Shown in pieces: positions 1 to 10,076 of a stretch of DNA of 59,114 nt. The notes below the pieces were generated by a model. It ran no database searches and was not told the DNA's origin. It worked only from the letters and a program-made list of their open reading frames with translations. The position numbers were made by a program, and so were the translations under genes. The stretch lies in assembly GCA_001931905.2 (NCBI GenBank), contig MSJI02000845.1, positions 1 to 59,114 of the forward strand, read 5' to 3'. Source of the stretch: Cladosporium sp. IMV 00045 (lineage: Eukaryota; Ascomycota; Dothideomycetes; Cladosporiales; Cladosporiaceae). Every line of letters begins with the position of its first letter. The first letter of the stretch is position 1.

Positions 1-424
1 GGTAGTCTATGTAGATGTCCTTGGCGGCGTCCAGGTACTTTTGGTCGTTTGTCAGATCGTAAGCTCGGATCCAGGCCATGGCCCACCAGCCGCCGTCATC
101 GTAGTAGTGGTTTGTCCAAACGCCGCCGTTGTCGCGCTTGGCTGCGTCGAATGTGTTCTGGAAATACCAGCTGGCTGTCGAGCCGTATTGATCCCAATCG
201 ATGGAAGCGAGGTCGGCGAGTGCTGTAAGGGCGTTTGCTGAGTTCCACCAAAGTCCTTGCCATTGACCGTTATCGCGATCATACCATTGTTGGTTGAGGA
301 CATCTGATGCGTTCACGGCATGGCCAATATAGTCTGCACGGGAGGCGGCGAGGGCTGAAGAAGGCCAATTAGACACTGCGAGTGCCAATGCTGTGCGAGT
401 GAGTGTGGACGTTCTGAAGCCCAT
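1..424 (-). CDS. GH76 secreted alpha-1,6-mannanase, 5' part only
   Basis: The frame is open from an ATG at 424 to the window edge, giving 141 residues of the N-terminus; the rest lies off the left end. The first 24 or so residues (MGFRTSTLTRTALALAV, then a SALA-type cleavage site) look like a secretion signal. Downstream are the tryptophan-rich blocks WYDRDNGQWQGLWWNSANA and YYDDGGWWAMAWIRAYDL, typical of glycoside hydrolase family 76, which cuts alpha-1,6-mannan. The double Asp in YDDGGWW matches the paired acidic residues of that family. No intron is seen in this part. A related GPI-anchored cell-wall enzyme of the Dfg5/Dcw1 type belongs to the same family, and the C-terminus needed to tell them apart is missing. 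Confidence 0.85.
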   Translation of the reverse strand, partial: MGFRTSTLTRTALALAVSNWPSSALAASRADYIGHAVNASDVLNQQWYDRDNGQWQGLWWNSANALTALADLASIDWDQYGSTASWYFQNTFDAAKRDNGGVWTNHYYDDGGWWAMAWIRAYDLTNDQKYLDAAKDIYIDY

Positions 425-1974
425 CGTGGGGTGTGAGATTGTTCAACGGGTGAACAGATTAGGTGAACGATCTGTGCTTCAAAAGAGAGTGATTGAGGCA
501 GAGGCAGAACAAATTAAACCGCTGAAATTGAGTGAGTGTGAGGAAAACGGTGGCGGTGATGAAAAAAGAGAAACAAGATTAGGCAGGATACTTATTGCAC
601 AGAGCACATGTCTCCTGGATAGCCCAGTGAAGGCTGGGTTGGGTGTGCTTGAGGGGGCGCAATGCCGTCACTCGGCGCCGATGGCAGTTACTGGGAAGTA
701 CGGATAGTCAGTCAGATCAAGACTAGGCATAACGGACCGAGCGAGGGCAGTGAGTGAGATCAAGGGGAGAATCAACGGCGCCCATGGGCGTTGTGGCCGC
801 GGTCGGTGCGCTGGCTTCAACTGAGGTGGTTGTATGGTGGCTCCCAAACGCTCGGACAGCACTTCAGAGGAATGTGTGGTGAACCAAGCGCGCCAGTGAC
901 ATGCACTGTACTTTTCTTGGTGTTATCGCGGTCAATGTTCCTACATTAGGTACTTGGTGTACTTGATGAAACAGCACGCAGGGCCTGGGCTCCACCAGTT
1001 GGGTTTCTTCGCCTTCAATGCAGCGCTCTATTGGTCGCATATTCGCCTTCAGCACAGCGTCAAGGACAGCAATCCGGGCACCGCTGTTATGGCTGGAGGA
1101 AGCGATCAGACCATGACGCGCAGCAGGGATCCATCGTCAGACACTCACCGTAACGTCAGAACATTCAACAAAGCAGCGCGTCCGCATGTCAATCGCTATA
1201 TGGACAGGGGAGGGGGTGAAGGCGACATCGCATCAGAAGCGATGCATCGCGCTTCGAAGACGTTGCGATGGAAATAATGAGATGCACAACTGCATCTGAG
1301 ACAGTCTCAGTCAGGTCGAACGGCAGGCCTACAGGAGGCGCGGATGGTGAGAGGTGTGAAGTTCGACGAGACAGACTGGCGTTTAGCGGGTCGTCTCCCA
1401 GCCTTGCGACACGCCAGCCCCATTCTGCCGAGGGAGCCCCTGTTCGAAGGAGTAGAAGGTGCAACAACATGGATTCACCATGAAAACCCCACCATCGCGG
1501 TATGGAGGTACTGCAATATATCTGATTGTCAAAAATAGATCCCGAAAGATCTCTGCTCCGTTTCAAGGGAAGATATCAGAATAGAACCGTTAAGGGGTCC
1601 GCGAAAATGCTTTAAAAATGGATGTCGATGTGAAGCATACTGGTTACACTCTGAGACATTAGCCGCGTCCACAGCGGAGAATGTCCGCATTCCTCAAGCC
1701 TGCGTAAATTCGTCTGCGCCGATGCTCTGCAAAATGTGGGCAACATATATCATACGCCAGCCATCTCCTTGGGCCATCACCTTCTGAATACTTATACGAC
1801 TCTTGACGTCTCGGTCCAAGACTCCAGCGCCACATGCTGTGTATCGAGCATTTCGCGCTCGTAAGCGCCAAGATCGACTAGCTTTACAACTTGTCAATAC
1901 CACTACAACCAGTTTGCCAGTGAGGTCGCCAGGTAAAAGAATATCTGGAAGTCTAGAAAACCGGCTCCATTAGC
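425..1974. other. Intergenic, no gene recognised (1.55 kb)
   Basis: This separates the GH76 start from the 3' end of the C45 acyltransferase. Open frames here are short, overlap on both strands and have no family features. I see no tRNA fold, no long repeat and no transposon end. The part next to 424 should hold the GH76 promoter. Confidence 0.6.
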
Positions 1975-3186
1975 TCAAAAGGCCAGCTCAAAATACTCTT
2001 CCGGCTCAACAGGCCGTCCCAAAGTCACCGCCGCCCTCCTCCCTTCCAATTCTATGACAATATTGAACAACGTCCCTGTAGCATTCCCATCCCTCTCATC
2101 ACGACAAATCGCAGTCGGCAAGCCCTTCTCATCTTTGAAGACACTCGCAATATCCTCAGAATCAGGCGAATCTCCAAGCTTCCCGCAAAGCTCCTCGACC
2201 CTCACAATCCTCACCAAGCTATCTTTCAACCAAACAGTATCAATAACACCCTCCTGATGCTTCACAAGATAATGATTCGTATGAAAGACCTGCCTCGAAG
2301 CATTCATATCAACCTTCCTCAAATCCTTCGAACTCCACTCCAACCCCACCCCACCACTCGCATCCGCAACGAGCATATGGCACGAACTAGCCACACCATA
2401 CCTCTCCAGAATGCGCACCGCCTGCTCTCGAGACTCACTCTCAAGCACCATCCTCAAGCCCAAATGGCACGGCATTCTCTCAGCATCCATTCCAAGGACC
2501 TTGATCGCGTTGAGACACACGCCCACGCCTGCTGAGTTAAGGCCGATTTTTCCAATAAGACCCGCCTCCGTGATCATTTTGATAGTCGGTTTGCCCGCCT
2601 GCCGGATCGTCATGGCGATGAGGTTCTCTTTCTGCGCGCCCATCCAGTCCCAGTTCTGCGCGAGGTAGCTGGCGCGGTCGGTTCGCCATGATAGCGCCGT
2701 GCAGCCGTCGCTGAAGAGGCCGAAGTTGATTTCGGTACGGACATTGATCGCGATGATGTCTGATAATTCCACCTCGGCGCCGTCGGCGATTCCTGTGGCA
2801 TGTTAGTCAGCGTTGGTGATAGTCGCGATCCTTGCAATGCTTGGGAAGAAGGTAAATGAAGTAGACGTGCCCTGCATTTCCTCAAGATATGCCGGCCACT
2901 TCTTGCGGATCGAAGGCTCGAAAGCCATGGCTAATTCTTGCACATGAGGCCAATCTTTCTTCGCCGTTTGTTGGAAGAGACCCGCGTAGAAACTGATGGT
3001 TCGTGAAATGTGAAGCTTCGCTTTGGAGCCGTGTTGGAGTCCGATCTATGGATTTCTTTGTGAGTCGTTGTGCTCTGGTTTGTGTCATTCCGAATCGTTG
3101 CATATCCGTACCTCCCGGGGGGTCCCAGAGCAATCGACTCGCAACATGCCCTGCCCCGTTTTGTTGTGGTACTCGAAAGTGCGCAT
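1975..3186 (-). CDS. Isopenicillin N acyltransferase-like (peptidase C45) protein
   Basis: Three exons (3186-3112, 3045-2871, 2792-1975) give 355 residues, close to the 357 of Penicillium acyl-CoA:isopenicillin N acyltransferase. The family is an Ntn hydrolase that cuts itself before a Cys; here the site is DGC, with Cys114 as the expected new N-terminal nucleophile. Family blocks follow: QNWDW, RQAGKPTIKMITEAGLIGK, NSAGVGV, HTNHYL and LFNIVIE. The C-terminus ends in ELAF and lacks the peroxisomal ARL/SKL-type signal of the penicillin enzyme, so it is probably cytosolic. Intron 1 is GT-AG (66 bp); intron 2 is GC-AG (78 bp) and is fixed by the conserved EEMQGIADGAEV reading across the junction. 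No ACV synthetase or IPNS gene is in the window, so a role in penicillin synthesis is not implied; acylamino substrates are unknown. Confidence 0.9.
2793..2870 (-). other. GC-AG intron in the C45 acyltransferase gene
   Basis: Read on the minus strand, the intron begins GCACGTCT after exon sequence ATGCAGG and ends GCTGACATGCCACAG, with CTGAC as a good branch site. Using these borders restores the family's conserved G-I-A-(D/E)-G run in frame. No GT donor nearby gives the right phase. Confidence 0.8.
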
Positions 3187-3832
3187 ATCTTTTCCAGTGG
3201 TGTGTGAATTGTTGAACTTGGAAGGCTTCGCTTTGCTTTCCCACTATAATCCTAGAAATGATGGTTATCAACTGAAGTCATTGACTCGCATCCTGCGGGT
3301 GGACATCTAATCTTCCAAGACGACGAATGGTTGATAGGCGAAGGAAAGCGGGGCGTTGTTGGCCGACCGAGGTCGCTGCCCGCGTATGCTGTGATGTAGA
3401 GCATAGCACGCAATGGCAGTAGGATTCAACGATCGCTGGAAAATTTACCAATACAAAAGCAGTGATAACTCATGCGCCGTTGATTCGCAATACCGATGCA
3501 ACATCATTCTATAGCATGTTGTTAGAGGATCACTCGTTCCAAACAGACTACGTTCTACAGCGAAGGAGTCAGCTGCGGCTACAGGTTCCACACGCATGAT
3601 AAGATCATAGAGGTCGGCCGACGATTGGGATCGGTTGTGATAGTTGTATCAACCAGCTATCCTGCGAATCTGTGACGATCAAGCGGGGAAAGAGGTGTTG
3701 TAAATCTATTTATACATCAAAGATCAATTACAATTGTCGTTCGTCTTTAACTCTTCGACTTGAAACTCAGTCGTCTTCGCGATCGTTTCACCAGAGAGGA
3801 CGGACTATACGAAATATCCTCCCTCAAATTCA
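3187..3832. promoter_or_regulatory. Shared divergent promoter region, C45 enzyme / CE4 deacetylase
   Basis: A 646-bp gap lies between two divergently read start codons. A TATTTATACATCAAAG stretch at about 3702 lies roughly 130 bp before the deacetylase ATG and is a possible TATA element. No other element can be named with confidence. Confidence 0.4.
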
Positions 3833-4889
3833 ATGGGCAAGAAACGAGTCCTGGTCGGCTACGGCGGTGCGTCCTCTTCCCCTACTCTCCCCGTCTCGCT
3901 TCGCCTCGCCACCAACTCACCCGTTCTCTTTCAATATAAACAGTCGACATCGACGCCGTCTCCGGCTACCTCAACACCACCGACAACACCCCCGCCAACC
4001 CAACCGACATATCCCGCGGCATCTTCGGCGCAACGACCGGCCTCTCACGCCTCCTCACCCTCTTCGCGCGCCACAACATAAAAGCGACCTTCTTCGTCCC
4101 CGGCCACACCCTCGAGTCCTTCCCCTCCCAAATCGCCCGCGTGCGCGATGCAGGCCACGAACTAGGCCTGCACGGGTACACGCACGAATTCCCCTCGCAT
4201 CTGAGCGCGGAGCAGCAGCAAGCCGTGCTTGATCGGAGTATTGAGGTTTTGGAGGCTTTTACGGGCACGAGGCCCAAGGGCTACACGGCGCCGGCGTGGA
4301 AGACGTCGCGGGAGACGATTGCGCAGCTCAGCGCCGCGGGGATCGTGTACGATCATAGTCTGATGCACCATGACGTGCAGCCTTACTTCGCGCCGGACAT
4401 TTCGCAGTCCACGTACGTTTCCACTGACGTGTCGAAGCCGGCGGAGAGTTGGATGCGGCCCATGAGTGCTGTGAAGGCTTCGAATGTTGTGGAGATTCCA
4501 GCAAACTGGCATTTGGACGACTGGCCGCCTTTGCAACCTAGTCCCGGCAGGCCGGGCACGCAGGGGTATGTGGATGTGGAGAGTCTGGAGAGGAGTTGGA
4601 GGGAGCAGTTTGAGTTTGCGTATGGGGAGTATGACAGTTTTGTGTTTCCTGTGAGTGTGCATCCGCAGGTTAGTGGGAAGGGGCATGTGGTTCGGATGCA
4701 TGAGAGGTGAGTCGCGCAAGGTTTTCTTTCTGGGTTGGAGGGATTGATGGCTGACGAAGTTTCGGCAGATTCATCCAGTGGGTCAATTCGCATGAAGGAG
4801 TTGAGTGGATGCCGCTGGGGGATATGGCGACGGAGTTTCTCGAGGGCCGGATTGCTGGAGTGAGGATTGAGGGAGGCGCTGAGGTGTAA
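3833..4889 (+). CDS. Polysaccharide deacetylase (CE4, HpPgdA-like)
   Basis: Three exons (3833-3866, 3944-4706, 4769-4889) encode 305 residues. The product starts GKKRVLVGYGVDIDAVSGYL and carries the NodB-fold metal ligands: Asp in VDID (13/15) and the pair His88/His92 in LHGYTHE. DISRGIFG and KATFFVPGHTLE are typical of the subgroup named for Helicobacter PgdA. There is no signal peptide, so the enzyme is intracellular, unlike chitin deacetylases of the wall. Fungal members of this subgroup have no settled substrate; small N-acyl or cyclic amide compounds are possible. Both introns (77 and 62 bp) are GT-AG. The first splits codon 12, so the upstream exon codes for only 11 residues and a fraction. 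Confidence 0.87.
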
Positions 4890-5462
4890 AAGGAGGTCAG
4901 CCTTTTTGTCTTCGGAAAGAAATTCGGAGTCGCAATTCTATGTTGGATTGATGGGGTTGAGAAATCTGAGATTGAGTGCCATTGAGACAGATGTCCTCCA
5001 ATTGTAGCAATTCTGTGTTCATGATGCTAGTGCGAGCGTGCATAGTTGTCTTGATGCTAGCCAATCTATAGAGAGACGTGTTAAAACAGTGTATCACATC
5101 CGGGTTTTTGGTGCTAGTATCACCGGGCATAGTGATCCCAAACACCTACCTATATAACAAGAGACGTGGCCAATTAGCCTAACATCTCCAGTCCTGTAGT
5201 GCTGTTATCGTCCAAGTTAGCTCTCTCAAGAATGAAGTCGTGACGCTGCGGGAAAGAATTGCGATCAAATGATGGATGGAATGAATGGGCAACGATTTGC
5301 TTGGACTTGCGAAAGATGTACTATGGTACAGAGTGGATTAATGCAAGACACGTGCATGGTCAATATAGTGAATAGAACAAAAAACGCCGTTGCGCCTTCG
5401 CTATGAATCCCCAGAAGAGAGATAGATGTATTTCGGCAGGCGAACCTTTGCCTCAGAAAACG
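4890..5462. other. Convergent intergenic region, 573 bp
   Basis: It holds the 3' ends of the CE4 gene and of NEM1. I see no gene, repeat or structured RNA. Confidence 0.6.
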
Positions 5463-7018
5463 CTATGCTTGCTGTGCTTGTCCTTGCCGTAAAGCGAGTA
5501 ACGCTCGAACGTCTGTGACATATTGCAATCCTTCGAAGAGGGGGACGAGGTGCAGGAGTTCGTGGTCGGTGGGATCGCTGATCCAGCCTTCGATGGGGAT
5601 GGCGTTGTCTGGTGTAGTGTCAGTGGGATGATCTTTTGGTACTGGTGATCATTTCAAAGCATACCTTCGTGGAAAATGTAGGACATGGGCGAGTTGTCGA
5701 GAATCATGACTCGGCTGAGGTCAGGCTCAACCTGCGCCAGGTCCTTGATATACGCGCCGTTTCGAAAAGTGCAGTGTTGACGGTAGTATCTTCCGGAGAA
5801 GTACTTTCGTTCTCGCTCCAGCCAGTCAATCACTGGGTCTGCATACTCTTGCACAGACGCGGTAAACACAATCAAATTGTACCATTTGCAGACCTTACGC
5901 AGAAACTCGTGGCAACCGGGACGTTCATGAACGTAGTACAAGATCGGCACGCCAGGGCCAAGACTGACACCGGAAGAAGAAACGGGTCCACCGAGTCGCA
6001 CTTCTACCATGTGACCTGTGGACATCCGGCCGCCTTTTGCCATTGAGTGGATGAGGGTTTCGTCTAGATCGATGATGAGAGTCTTCTTGGGCGCCTCAGT
6101 AGAGTGTGACATAGCGTAGGACGGTTGGCGACGCGGGATCAAAGGACGAGGAGGAGCAGGCGTACGCGGGTAGCGCGTCATCTTGGTCGTAGTGCCAGAG
6201 GATGGCGATTTCAAAGAGGATGCAACCTTCTCCACGTCCTCGTTATTAGCGCGACTCCTCAACTGTGCTTTTTGCGCCTTGCGTTTCATCAATGCTTCCT
6301 CATTGTGTAACTTGATGCGAATGCTTTTGTTCTGGGGTTTGATTTCGTCCTTCTCTAATGCAGCTGCGGCCGCGGTTTTAGAGCGCGTGTGCCTCGCCGG
6401 GCTATCTTCCCGCCTGTCAAGTTCATTCTCGGTATCGGATGTTGCATAGGTGGAAACGGATGAAACGGTATCGACGGAAGGTGATCGCTGATGTGAGGTT
6501 CTTCGTTGTGCTTTTTCCTCGCGAGTCTCCTGCAACTGTGACGAGTCCAAGCCTACAGCTGCGGCAGACTCCAACCGACGCTTTCGCGACATTAGATTTT
6601 TGAGATTCTTAATTGGGAGGAGAGCAGAGAAACCTCCGTTTTCGTCGTAGAAACATGCAATGACATAGCGACCAGGCGCGGTGATGGTGTTGTACACAAC
6701 TTTGACACTGTAAAGGACAGCATCGGCTATGCGTCTGTGTATCCGCCAGCCTCCGCTTGGCTTGGGCTTCTCGGAACCATCTTCGCTCAGTAGCGGAGTG
6801 TTTTCGTCCAAGGGGATGTGTTCGGCACTTTGCTGGTTTGCAAAATCTTCTGATTTAATATGGCCTAGCTTTTCTGAGAGGGAGTCGAAGTTGGATGCAT
6901 CGTGGTTGCGGCGCGAAGAGGGCAGGGCCTCGACATTTGCCGAGCTTCCGGTGCGCGATCTGGGAGGAGTGGAGGGCGGGGTGGTGGTCAGCCCCGACAG
7001 AATGTTGAGGCTGTTCAT
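5463..7018 (-). CDS. NEM1: NEM1-type nuclear envelope/ER protein phosphatase
   Basis: Two exons (7018-5665 and 5608-5463; 56-bp GT-AG intron) encode 499 residues. The C-terminal half is an FCP1/SCP-like HAD phosphatase domain with the catalytic DLDETL (Asp317, Asp319), then the HERPGCHEFLRKV and YADPVIDWLE blocks. The second exon supplies the very conserved end (DNAIPIEGWISDP... then DVRALLALRQGQ). Residues 97-125 are a hydrophobic stretch that would anchor the protein in the ER/nuclear envelope. The long middle is Ser/Arg-rich and disordered. In yeast, Nem1 with Spo7 dephosphorylates the phosphatidate phosphatase Pah1 and so shifts lipid flow from membranes to storage fat. The gene is divergent from GCD7. 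Confidence 0.92.
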
Positions 7019-7741
7019 CTCGCTGAAAATGCCATGAAGCAGGAAGGACGAAAGCGAATGACTATGTCTCGGGGTGATGTTGTAGGCAGATGTAAGATGG
7101 CCCGAGCAGAAGGCCGAGCGCTGTGGCTAGAGGAGGTTGCGCCGGCGCGTGGGATTGGCGAGCCTCGCAAGGTGTAGTCGCCGGTGAGTACTGCGTGGGA
7201 GACAACAGGGAGAGGGGAGGAGAAGGTGGCGAGAGTGGTATGTGAGAGAGGGAGAGTTGGAGGGAGATGTGTTGTAGCTGTAGACGAGATGGAAGTGAAC
7301 CAACGTGGGGTGAAACGAGATGCAGCTGGCTGAGAGCAGATGCGAGCCGGACGACGCTAAATCCAGGCTAGCGTGGGTGTATGCGCGACACAATCATATG
7401 AACTATTGCTGCATCGTCGTTGATATTATTCGCCCCTCGCTCCAGAACAATCATCATTCTACAGAACAAGAAGCGCACAAGAAATTCGCAGTGTCACTGC
7501 TCTTGTTCACTTCCCATCATTCATTGAGTACCTGCCATCCTCTGGACTCCCCCTTTCGCACTGCGCGACTCCTGTGCACCACCAAAACCAGGTCGCCTCA
7601 AAATTCCTCAAGCCTCGGCCTTGAGTCAGAGCGTCGACGAACCTCTCCAAAACAGCATATAGCCGCGATTGGCGACAACACATCCTGCAACACCTCACTT
7701 TATAAGCGATCTACCGGCTTCGGTTTCGACACTAAAAGAGG
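7019..7741. promoter_or_regulatory. Divergent promoter region NEM1 / GCD7
   Basis: A 723-bp gap lies between two start codons. It is pyrimidine-rich on the NEM1 sense strand (about 7190-7310) and has a TATAAGCG at about 7701, 41 bp before the GCD7 start. No protein-coding features are seen. Confidence 0.4.
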
Positions 7742-9220
7742 ATGCCCTCCAACGTACCCGGGCAGACGCCCTCCCTTTCGACATTTCTGAAAACCCTCAA
7801 ATCCAAGGACATTGAAACTTCAATCGAGCTGTTCATCTCACTCCTGCAGCGCCGTCAAATCAGAAACTCGAGACCATGTGCTCTCGCAACTACTCAACTT
7901 CTGCTGCGTGTTGTAGCCGGAGAGCGCACCAGGGACGCGCAGGCCCTGATTTCTCGCATCCGAAATGTTGGCCGGCGACTGGTGGCGGCTCAGCCTAGAG
8001 AAATGGCTGTGGGCAATATTGTCCGCCGCATTCTAGGTGTCATTCGTGAAGTCGCCGAGGAAGACCAAGATCAGTCTTCCACCAGCGATGTCTCTGCCGC
8101 CTCGCCAACTTCTCCTACAGGCCCGAAGGCCTCCGCACAAAGACCTGGTATCTCCTCCACCATGTCCAGCTTTAGTCCGTTGCATCAAGGCGCCGCTCTG
8201 CCGCATGATACGTTGCCACGTGCGATGTCAAGTGGCGATACCACTCCCTTCTCACAGGACACCGTCGAACAAAGACCTCCTTTGGGCTCAGCCTCACCAT
8301 CGTACGCTGGACAAGGACCCGCTCAAGTCACCTCTCTCTTCGGTCTCTTCCACACCCCTCAAGGCGCCTCCCCAGCAGGGACACCACCCGCAGGCACCCA
8401 GTCACCTGTTGGCAAATCCGCGCTCCGCCAAAAAGAAATCGCCGCAGACAGCAACAAGCTCGACATCAAAGCCGAAGTGATCGACGGCATCAAAGAGCTG
8501 ATCGACGAGCTCGAAGTCGTCGACTCCCAAATCGCCGAGTCCGCACTCGACCACATCCACAGCAACGAGATCATCCTCACGCACACCTCCTCTCAGACCG
8601 TGCAGAAATTCCTCGCCACCGCCGCTCGCAAGCGCAAATTCACCGTCGTTCACGCCGAAGCCTACCCTAACGACCACCTCGCCACGCACGCCACGATCGT
8701 CAACGGCGGTCGCAAAGCCGACACCGACTCCGACTCCCTCGACGCAGACGAGCGCTGGAAGCCGCTCACCGCCATGGGCATCACCGTGATCGTGATCCCA
8801 GACTCGGCCGTTTTCGCACTCATGTCCCGAATCAACAAGGTCATCCTCGCGCCGCACACCGTCCTCGCAAACGGCAGCCTGATCGCCGCCGCCGGCTCAG
8901 CGACCATCGCACGCGCCGCGCGCGCCCACCGCGTCCCTGTCGTTGTCCTCTCGGGCGTCTACAAACTCTCCCCCGTCTACCCCTTCGACACGGACGAGCT
9001 GATCGAGTTCGGCGACCCCGGAAAGGTCGTGCCATTCCAGGACGGCGAGTTCATGGACGGCGTTGATGTCGTCAACCCCATCTTTGACCATGTTGAAGCC
9101 GACCTTGTCGATCTTTACATCACCAATTTGGGTGCTCATGCGCCTAGCTATCTCTACAGGATTGTTGCGGATCATTATCGTGTTGAGGATGTGGATTTGC
9201 AGGCGAAGGAGGTTGCGTAA
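7742..9220 (+). CDS. GCD7: Translation initiation factor eIF2B subunit beta
   Basis: A single exon encodes 492 residues. The N-terminal half is helical (LKSKDIETSIELFISLLQRRQIRN, VRRILGVIREV); residues 120-235 are a Ser/Pro/Gly-rich linker; the C-terminal half is the IF-2B Rossmann-like domain. Diagnostic blocks are ALDHIHSNEIILTHTSSQTV, AARKRKFTVVHAEAYPND, NKVILAPHTVLANGSLIAAAG and the ending NPIFDHVEADLVDLYITNLG. It forms part of the regulatory core of the GDP/GTP exchange factor for eIF2 and senses eIF2 phosphorylation. The beta subunit, rather than alpha or delta, is indicated by the acidic DSDSLDADERW insert and the C-terminal APSYLYRIVADHY run. The stop overlaps a GTAAGT-like string, but the protein ends where the family usually does. 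Confidence 0.92.
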   Translation: MPSNVPGQTPSLSTFLKTLKSKDIETSIELFISLLQRRQIRNSRPCALATTQLLLRVVAGERTRDAQALISRIRNVGRRLVAAQPREMAVGNIVRRILGVIREVAEEDQDQSSTSDVSAASPTSPTGPKASAQRPGISSTMSSFSPLHQGAALPHDTLPRAMSSGDTTPFSQDTVEQRPPLGSASPSYAGQGPAQVTSLFGLFHTPQGASPAGTPPAGTQSPVGKSALRQKEIAADSNKLDIKAEVIDGIKELIDELEVVDSQIAESALDHIHSNEIILTHTSSQTVQKFLATAARKRKFTVVHAEAYPNDHLATHATIVNGGRKADTDSDSLDADERWKPLTAMGITVIVIPDSAVFALMSRINKVILAPHTVLANGSLIAAAGSATIARAARAHRVPVVVLSGVYKLSPVYPFDTDELIEFGDPGKVVPFQDGEFMDGVDVVNPIFDHVEADLVDLYITNLGAHAPSYLYRIVADHYRVEDVDLQAKEVA

Positions 9221-10076
9221 GTATTCCTTCTTCTTTGTTTTCTTTCGTTCTGAATACGCAGGGGAGAGCAGGCGGGGGCTCAGCAGCCACGGGTGCAGGA
9301 GGGAAGGATCAAATTCACGAATCATAGCATGTAGGATCGAGAGAAATGTCATGTGGCAAATCAAGCATCAAGTATTTAGTGAATGGGTGCCCCTGGAATG
9401 AAATTGGAAAAGTGCAATCTACATACCCTCGACGATCAAAGAAATCGTCTAGCTCTTCCCAGCCCAGAGCCCCGACGTCCAAACTCCTCTGTACTGGATG
9501 ATTGTTCCTAGTATCTATCTCGATGAGAATTTATACGAGAATTACTTTTAATCGTTCGGAGTTGATGAGAACAATGGTGGATATGCGATGAAACGATGAA
9601 TTGATGTGTGGTTATATATTAGGAGGTGAGTACTGAAAATATGCTATTAGTATGTCCATGAGATGAAGTCGATTTAGTGTTTCGCCCATTTTGGGCAGTC
9701 GCCAACCCGCGCTCCTTCCACACTTGCGCCGCACGTTACACCGACCCAGATGCATGATCTTCACCATGAGGTACTATCAACCGCTACATTTCCCAGCACT
9801 GAGATCGAAAGTCCCGGATTCAGCTTGGTGCCGCCATCGCCGTTCGCCATGCCAGAACCTTGATATTCTTGCTATGAGCATGCATTTGAATTCGTGAACG
9901 GATACTCCTGAGATAAAAAATCTGAAAGTACAATCTACATATACTGGAGAATCAAAGAACTGTAATGTGAGAAACGACAAATCCTCCTTCATTCTATTCG
10001 CTTTACGCGCAGGAAAATCCAGCAAACCTCATCCATCTACCCAAACCAGGCGTGAGCCTATCCCCTTCTTATCTTT
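9221..10076. other. Convergent intergenic region, 856 bp
   Basis: This lies between the 3' ends of GCD7 and the acyl-CoA oxidase. It is AT-richer than the coding sequence; two similar stretches reading gaaagtgcaatctacatac and gaaagtacaatctacatat occur at about 9408 and 9924. No gene seen. Confidence 0.55.
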
